A stretch of DNA of 64,000 nt from Variovorax paradoxus (GTDB taxonomy: Bacteria; Pseudomonadota; Gammaproteobacteria; Burkholderiales; Burkholderiaceae_C). Positions 57,957 to 64,000 of the stretch are shown in pieces. A program made the position numbers and the translations under genes. The stretch lies in contig CP063166.1 of NCBI GenBank assembly GCA_016806145.1, positions 2,976,001 to 3,040,000 of the forward strand. The letters are read 5' to 3'. Positions within the stretch are counted from its first letter, which is position 1, and each line of letters starts with the position of its first letter. Below the pieces are notes generated by a model. That model ran no database searches. It was not told the DNA's origin and saw only the letters and a program-made list of their open reading frames with translations.

Positions 57957-58877
57957 TCACTTGTAGCGGATGGTCGGGTTGATGAAGCCGTACAGCACAT
58001 CGACCACGAGATTGATCAGGATGAACTCGAGCGAGAACAGCAGCACCAGCGTCTGGATCACCGGGTAGTCGCGCATCTGCACCGCGTCGACCAGCAGGCG
58101 GCCGAGGCCGGGCCAGTTGAACACCGCCTCGACCAGGATCGAGCCGCCGAGCAGGAAGCCGAACTGCAGACCCATCATCGTGACCACCGGGATCAGCGCA
58201 TTGCGCAGGCAGTGCTTGACGATCACGCTGCGCTCGCGCACGCCCTTGGCGCGCGCGGTGCGCACGAAGTCCTCCTGGATCACCTCGACGAACGAGGCGC
58301 GCGTGAAGCGCGCCATCACGGCCGCCACGGCCGCGCCCAGCGTGATCGAGGGCAGGATGTAGTGCTTCCAGGTGGCCGCGCCCACGGTGGGCAGCCAGCC
58401 GAGCTGCACAGAGAAGATCTGCATCAGCAGCATGCCCAATGCAAATGCGGGAAAGGAGATGCCCGACACCGCCAGCGTCATGCCGATGCGGTCGGGCCAT
58501 TGGTTGCGGTACACGGCCGACACGATGCCGATGCCCATGCCGAAGATCACGGCCCACACCATGCTGGTGACGGTCAGCATCACCGTCGGGAAGAAGCGCT
58601 CGGCGATCTCCATCGACACCGGCCGCCGCGTGCGGATCGAGGTGCCGAAGTCGCCCTGCAGCATGTGGGTGAAGAAGTTCGCGAACTGCTGCGGCAGCGG
58701 CTTGTCGAGGCCGAGCTCCGCGCGGACCATGGCCACGGTCTGCTCGTCGGCCTCCTGGCCGGCGGCAAGGCGCGCCGGGTCGCCGGGCAGCATGTGGACG
58801 AACAGGAACACCAGCACCGCCACGATGAGCAGCGTGGGGATCAGGCCCAACAGTCGTTTGAGGAAGTAGTTCAGCAT
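57957..58877 (-). CDS. gsiC: ABC peptide transporter permease (DppB/GsiC-type)
   Basis: 306 aa. OppB-like: [19 protein letters not shown] opening, [18 protein letters not shown], the EAA loop [28 protein letters not shown] and a closing FINPTIRYK. Six spans. Follows the binding-protein gene by about 81 nt and is paired with gsiD. Confidence 0.92.
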   Translation of the reverse strand: MLNYFLKRLLGLIPTLLIVAVLVFLFVHMLPGDPARLAAGQEADEQTVAMVRAELGLDKPLPQQFANFFTHMLQGDFGTSIRTRRPVSMEIAERFFPTVMLTVTSMVWAVIFGMGIGIVSAVYRNQWPDRIGMTLAVSGISFPAFALGMLLMQIFSVQLGWLPTVGAATWKHYILPSITLGAAVAAVMARFTRASFVEVIQEDFVRTARAKGVRERSVIVKHCLRNALIPVVTMMGLQFGFLLGGSILVEAVFNWPGLGRLLVDAVQMRDYPVIQTLVLLFSLEFILINLVVDVLYGFINPTIRYK

Positions 58878-58958
58878 GGGTAGCAGGGGCCGCGAACGGC
58901 CGGCGGCGGGGTGCCGCCGGCCATCGCGCGGTCAGTCAGGAAACGGAGAGACCCGCGA

Positions 58959-60512
58959 TCAGTTCGCCACCGACATCGCGTCGATGTTGATGTTGGCGTC
59001 GGGCATCACGAACACGCCCGTCAGCCGCTTCGAATGCGCCGACAGGTTCTGCTCCGTCACCAGCGGCAGGCGCGGCAGGTCCTTGCGGATCTGTTCCTGC
59101 GCGGTCTTGTAGAGCGCGGCCTTCTCGGTTTCGTCGACCGACACCAGCGCCTTGGCCAGCGCGTTGTCGACCACCTCGCTCTTGTAGAACGACATGTTGT
59201 TGAGCTTCGGCGCCCACGACTCGGAGGCGAACAGCGGGCGCAGGCCCCAGTCGGCCTCGCCGGTCGACGAGGACCAGCCGGTGTAGTACAGGCGAACCTT
59301 GGCGGTCTTGGGATCGGGCCAGGCATCGACCTGCTCGGTGCGCTGGCCCACTTCGAGCGCCTGCACCTGCAGCTTGATGCCGACCTGCGCGAGCTGCTGC
59401 TGCACGAACTGGATGGTCTTCTGGCTGGTCGTGTTGTTGTAGGCGCTCCACAGCACCGACTCGAAGCCGTTCGGGTAGCCGGCCTCGGCCAGCAGTTCCT
59501 TGGCCTTCTTCACGTCGTAGGGCACGGGTGCCATCTTCTCGGCGTACTTCACGCCCTGGGGCATCACGCCCTGCGCGGGGATCGCATAGCCGCCGAAGGC
59601 CACCTTGGCCAGCGCTTCCTTGTTGATGGCGTAGCCGATGGCCTCGCGCACCTTCTGGTTGTCGTAGGGCTTCTGCAGCATGTTGAAGGCCAGGAAGCGC
59701 GTGATGATCGAGGGCGAGGCCACGACCTCGAGCTTGTCGCTCTTCTTCAGCAGTTCGGCCTGCTCGTAGGGGATCGGGAACGCGAAGTCGGCCTCGCCGG
59801 TCTGCATCATCGCGGCGCGCGTGTTGTTCTCGAGCACCGGCTTCCACTGCACGGTGTCGACCTTCGGGAAGCCCTTCTTCCAGTAGCCGTCGAACTTCTT
59901 GGCCTTGACCGCCTCGGTCTGCTTCCATTCGACGAACTCGAAGGGGCCGGTGCCCACGGGGTGGAAGGCGATGTCCTTGTTGCCCCACTTCTTGAGCGCG
60001 GTCGGCGAGATCATCGCGGCCGAGGCATGGGCCAGCGAGTTGATGAAGGGGCCGAAGGGCTCCTTGAGCGTGATGCGCACGGTGGTCGGGTTCAGCGCCT
60101 CGACCTTGCCCACGCGGTTGAACTGGTTGTAGCGCAGCAGCTTGTTGTCCTGGTTCAGCACGCGCTCGAGCGTGAACTTCACGGCCTCGGCGTTGAAGTC
60201 GGTGCCGTCGTGGAACTTGACGCCGCTGCGCAGCTTGATGGTGTAGACCAGGCCGTCCTTCGAGACCTCGTAGCCCTCGGCCAGCACGTTCTGCACCTTC
60301 AGGTCCTTGTCGAACTGGAACAGGCCTTCGTAGAAGGTCTTGGTCACGGCCGTGGTGATGGTGGTGTTGGTGTTGTACGGGTCCAGCGTCTCGGGCTGGT
60401 AGCCGATGGCGAGCACCACGTCTTTGGCGGCCAGGGCCGAGCCCGAGGCGGCGAGCGCGGCCAGGCCCAGCAGCGCGGATGCCCATCGCAGGGAGGAAGA
60501 GGATGGCTTCAT
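58959..60512 (-). CDS. gsiB: ABC peptide transporter substrate-binding protein (GsiB-type)
   Basis: 517 aa from the ATG at 60512. A signal peptide (about residues 1-28, ending SGSALA) lacks a lipobox Cys, so the mature protein is soluble in the periplasm. It is a family 5 binding protein: DVVLAIGYQPETLDPYNTNTT, LAEGYEVSKDGLVYTIKLRSGVKFHDGTDFNAEAVKFTLERV. In E. coli GsiB binds glutathione; here ligands could be wider, as peptidases for unusual peptides share the operon. Confidence 0.92.
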   Translation of the reverse strand: MKPSSSSLRWASALLGLAALAASGSALAAKDVVLAIGYQPETLDPYNTNTTITTAVTKTFYEGLFQFDKDLKVQNVLAEGYEVSKDGLVYTIKLRSGVKFHDGTDFNAEAVKFTLERVLNQDNKLLRYNQFNRVGKVEALNPTTVRITLKEPFGPFINSLAHASAAMISPTALKKWGNKDIAFHPVGTGPFEFVEWKQTEAVKAKKFDGYWKKGFPKVDTVQWKPVLENNTRAAMMQTGEADFAFPIPYEQAELLKKSDKLEVVASPSIITRFLAFNMLQKPYDNQKVREAIGYAINKEALAKVAFGGYAIPAQGVMPQGVKYAEKMAPVPYDVKKAKELLAEAGYPNGFESVLWSAYNNTTSQKTIQFVQQQLAQVGIKLQVQALEVGQRTEQVDAWPDPKTAKVRLYYTGWSSSTGEADWGLRPLFASESWAPKLNNMSFYKSEVVDNALAKALVSVDETEKAALYKTAQEQIRKDLPRLPLVTEQNLSAHSKRLTGVFVMPDANINIDAMSVAN

Positions 60513-60603
60513 GGGAAGAACTCCAGTCGATTCGTGAAAGAGAGGGAGGAACAAAAAAGCAGGGGGCCCTGCGACGGAAAAACGAAGGAAAAACTCAAAG
60601 GCG

Positions 60604-62496
<1,893 letters not shown>

Positions 62497-62522
62497 GGCG
62501 GTCGGGAAGGGAAGCGGTGGCG

Positions 62523-63521
62523 TCAGGCGAAGATCGCCGTCTTCGGGGTCTCGCGGCCGCGCGCATGGGCGCGGTACATGCCCTCGGTGTTGAAGGGCAG
62601 CGCGAGGTTGCCGTGGCGATCGACGGCGATCAGGCCGCCGGTGCCGCCGATGGCCGAGAGCGACTCCATCACCACCGTGCGGGCGGCGGCTTCGAGCGTG
62701 GCGCCGGCGTAGGCCATGCGCGCGCAGAGGTCGTGCGCGGCGGCGATGCGGATGAACATCTCGCCGCTGCCGGTGCACGAGACCGCGGCGGTGGCGTCGT
62801 CGGCGTAGGTGCCGGCGCCGATCAGCGGCGAATCGCCGATGCGGCCCACGCGCTTGTTGGTCATGCCGCCGGTGGAGGTGGCGGCGGCCAGATGGCCGTG
62901 CATGTCGAGCGCGACCGCGCCGACGGTGCCGAACTTGCGGTCCTCGTCGAGCGGGGCATGCGCGAGCGAGGCCATGGCCGCGCCCTCGTGGTCGACCACC
63001 ACGCGGCCGGTGTCGCGCACGCGGTGCAACTGCTGGCGGCGCGCCTCGGTCGAGAAGTAAGAGGGCTCGACCATCTCGAGCCCGCGCTCGCGCGCGAAGG
63101 CCTCGGCCCCGGCGCCCGCGAGCAGCACGTGAGCGCCGTCCTCGAGCACCGCGCGCGCCAGGCGCACCGGGCGGCGCACATGGCACACGCCCGCGACCGC
63201 GCCGGCGGCGAGCGTGGCGCCGTCCATCACGGCGGCGTCGAGCTCGTGGGTTTCTTCGTGCGTGAAGACCGCGCCGTGGCCGGCGTTGAACAGCGGGCAG
63301 TCCTCGAGCAGTTCGACCGCGAGGCAGGTGGCGTCGAGCGCCGAGGCGCCCTGCAGCAGCGCGGCCTGCGCGGTGGCCACGATGTGGCGCAGCGCCTCGT
63401 GATAGGCCGCCGCCTGTTCGGGCGTGGTGTTGCCCGCGCTGATGGTGCCGGCGCCGCCGTGGATGGCGATCACGGGCACGCGCGGGGTGGAAGCGTTGTC
63501 GTTCTGGGTGGGGCTGTTCAT
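62523..63521 (-). CDS. iaaA: Isoaspartyl peptidase / L-asparaginase (plant-type)
   Basis: 332 aa from the ATG at 63521. An N-terminal nucleophile hydrolase: [12 protein letters not shown] opens the fold; autocleavage at the Gly-Thr of [10 protein letters not shown] frees the nucleophilic Thr; [23 protein letters not shown] and [20 protein letters not shown] carry substrate residues. Removes beta-aspartyl dipeptides. Same order as E. coli iaaA-gsiABCD, so it processes imported peptides. Coupled by ATGA to the regulator gene upstream. Confidence 0.94.
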   Translation of the reverse strand: MNSPTQNDNASTPRVPVIAIHGGAGTISAGNTTPEQAAAYHEALRHIVATAQAALLQGASALDATCLAVELLEDCPLFNAGHGAVFTHEETHELDAAVMDGATLAAGAVAGVCHVRRPVRLARAVLEDGAHVLLAGAGAEAFARERGLEMVEPSYFSTEARRQQLHRVRDTGRVVVDHEGAAMASLAHAPLDEDRKFGTVGAVALDMHGHLAAATSTGGMTNKRVGRIGDSPLIGAGTYADDATAAVSCTGSGEMFIRIAAAHDLCARMAYAGATLEAAARTVVMESLSAIGGTGGLIAVDRHGNLALPFNTEGMYRAHARGRETPKTAIFA

Positions 63522-64000
63522 CGGGAGGTCTTCTTCTTCGGGATGCTGTCCGCGGGCGGCGTGGCCTGCTGGGTCGTGCCGTTCGCGCCATTCGTGCGAG
63601 GTCCGTTGCCCCCGTGCAGCCACGGCCGCACCGCCTGCAGGATGCGGCCCGCCGACTGCACCGCGCCCGGCGCGCGCAGCGCCACGGCGCTGGTCAGCGC
63701 CTCGATCAGCGCGAGCACGCTGGTCTCGCAGTTGGGGCGGTAGCTGGTCTCGGTCTGGCAATAGAGCGCCACGTCGGCCAGCGGTGCCAGCGGTGAGCTC
63801 GGCCGGTCGGTCAGCGCGAGCACCGCGCAGCCCTGGCCGCGCGCGATCTGGGCCAGCGCGATGGTGTCGGTGAGGTAGCGCGGGAAGGTCACGCCGATGA
63901 ACACGTCCTGCGGCCCCGCATGCATCAGCGTGCGCGCGGCATGGGTCACGCCGCTCACGCCCGAGAGCAGGCGCACGTCGCTGCAGCTGCTGTCGAGCCC
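63518..64000 (-). CDS. RpiR/MurR-family regulator, C-terminal part (runs off window)
   Basis: Open to the window edge; the N-terminal helix-turn-helix part is outside. What remains is the SIS-type sugar-phosphate-binding domain: [48 protein letters not shown], then [18 protein letters not shown], followed by a Lys/Pro/Gln-rich tail. As first gene of the leftward operon it is likely to control iaaA-gsi and perhaps itself. The ligand may be an amino sugar or peptide-derived signal, unknown. Confidence 0.85.
   Translation of the reverse strand, partial: GLDSSCSDVRLLSGVSGVTHAARTLMHAGPQDVFIGVTFPRYLTDTIALAQIARGQGCAVLALTDRPSSPLAPLADVALYCQTETSYRPNCETSVLALIEALTSAVALRAPGAVQSAGRILQAVRPWLHGGNGPRTNGANGTTQQATPPADSIPKKKTSR

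Overview
The window is high-GC (roughly two-thirds G+C by eye) DNA from a betaproteobacterium. The chromosomal gene set suggests Comamonadaceae, most likely a Variovorax relative: a thiO-thiS-thiG-thiE cluster beside thiD and cytX, cysDN/cysH/DUF934/cysI, a gsi-type peptide ABC operon with iaaA, a TctC-type binding protein, and mosaic palindromic repeats. This assignment is inferred from gene content, not from any search.

Positions 1 to about 31,270 hold most of a podovirus-type prophage; its left end, and presumably the integrase, replication and repressor genes, lie outside the window. Rightward late genes run terminase small and large subunits, P22-like portal, scaffold, N4-gp56/DUF4043-type capsid, head proteins (one with a RyR domain, one Gp49-like), adaptor, a probable tail-hub protein, several tail or fibre proteins (one with sialidase-type Asp boxes, one with a SPRY domain and a nine-fold repeat), two holin-like proteins, GH24 lysozyme, nested Rz/Rz1 spanins and two large probable ejection proteins. 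There is no tape measure or tail sheath. Accessory genes sit between modules: a membrane protein (545-1258), a reverse-strand HsdR-N-like putative nuclease between portal and scaffold (5803-6834) and a reverse-strand DUF2513 gene (23272-23667). A 17-nt motif (consensus RCCCCCNNTAGGGTTCG) occurs in five late-region gaps, each just before a rightward block, and is a candidate phage late promoter. The right end holds a secreted nuclease-like gene, a small membrane protein, an HNH protein, and a leftward run of small genes (including a NinX-like DUF2591 gene) divergent from an SRAP-family gene across a strong LexA-box match. The prophage side ends at a tRNA-Asn gene, a plausible attachment site.

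31,418-39,011 is thiamine metabolism: leftward thiO-thiS-thiG-thiE followed by a TonB-dependent receptor, rightward thiD, and leftward cytX behind a TPP riboswitch. 39,123-47,447 holds a membrane class III nucleotide cyclase, a leftward TctC / Rieske oxygenase / reductase operon with a divergent LysR gene, and a TetR gene divergent from a class III aminotransferase. 47,454-54,093 holds a ferredoxin-NADP reductase, a 7Fe ferredoxin and the leftward sulfate assimilation genes cysI, DUF934, cysH, cysD, cysN.

54,094-55,123 has no gene; most of it is one imperfect palindrome of about 740 bp. From there to the right end is a leftward peptide-use operon: an RpiR-type regulator (partial), iaaA, gsiA, gsiB, gsiC, gsiD, a P1/DmpA-type aminopeptidase and a DppA-type D-aminopeptidase. 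It couples import of small peptides to hydrolysis of isoaspartyl, beta- or D-residue peptides.
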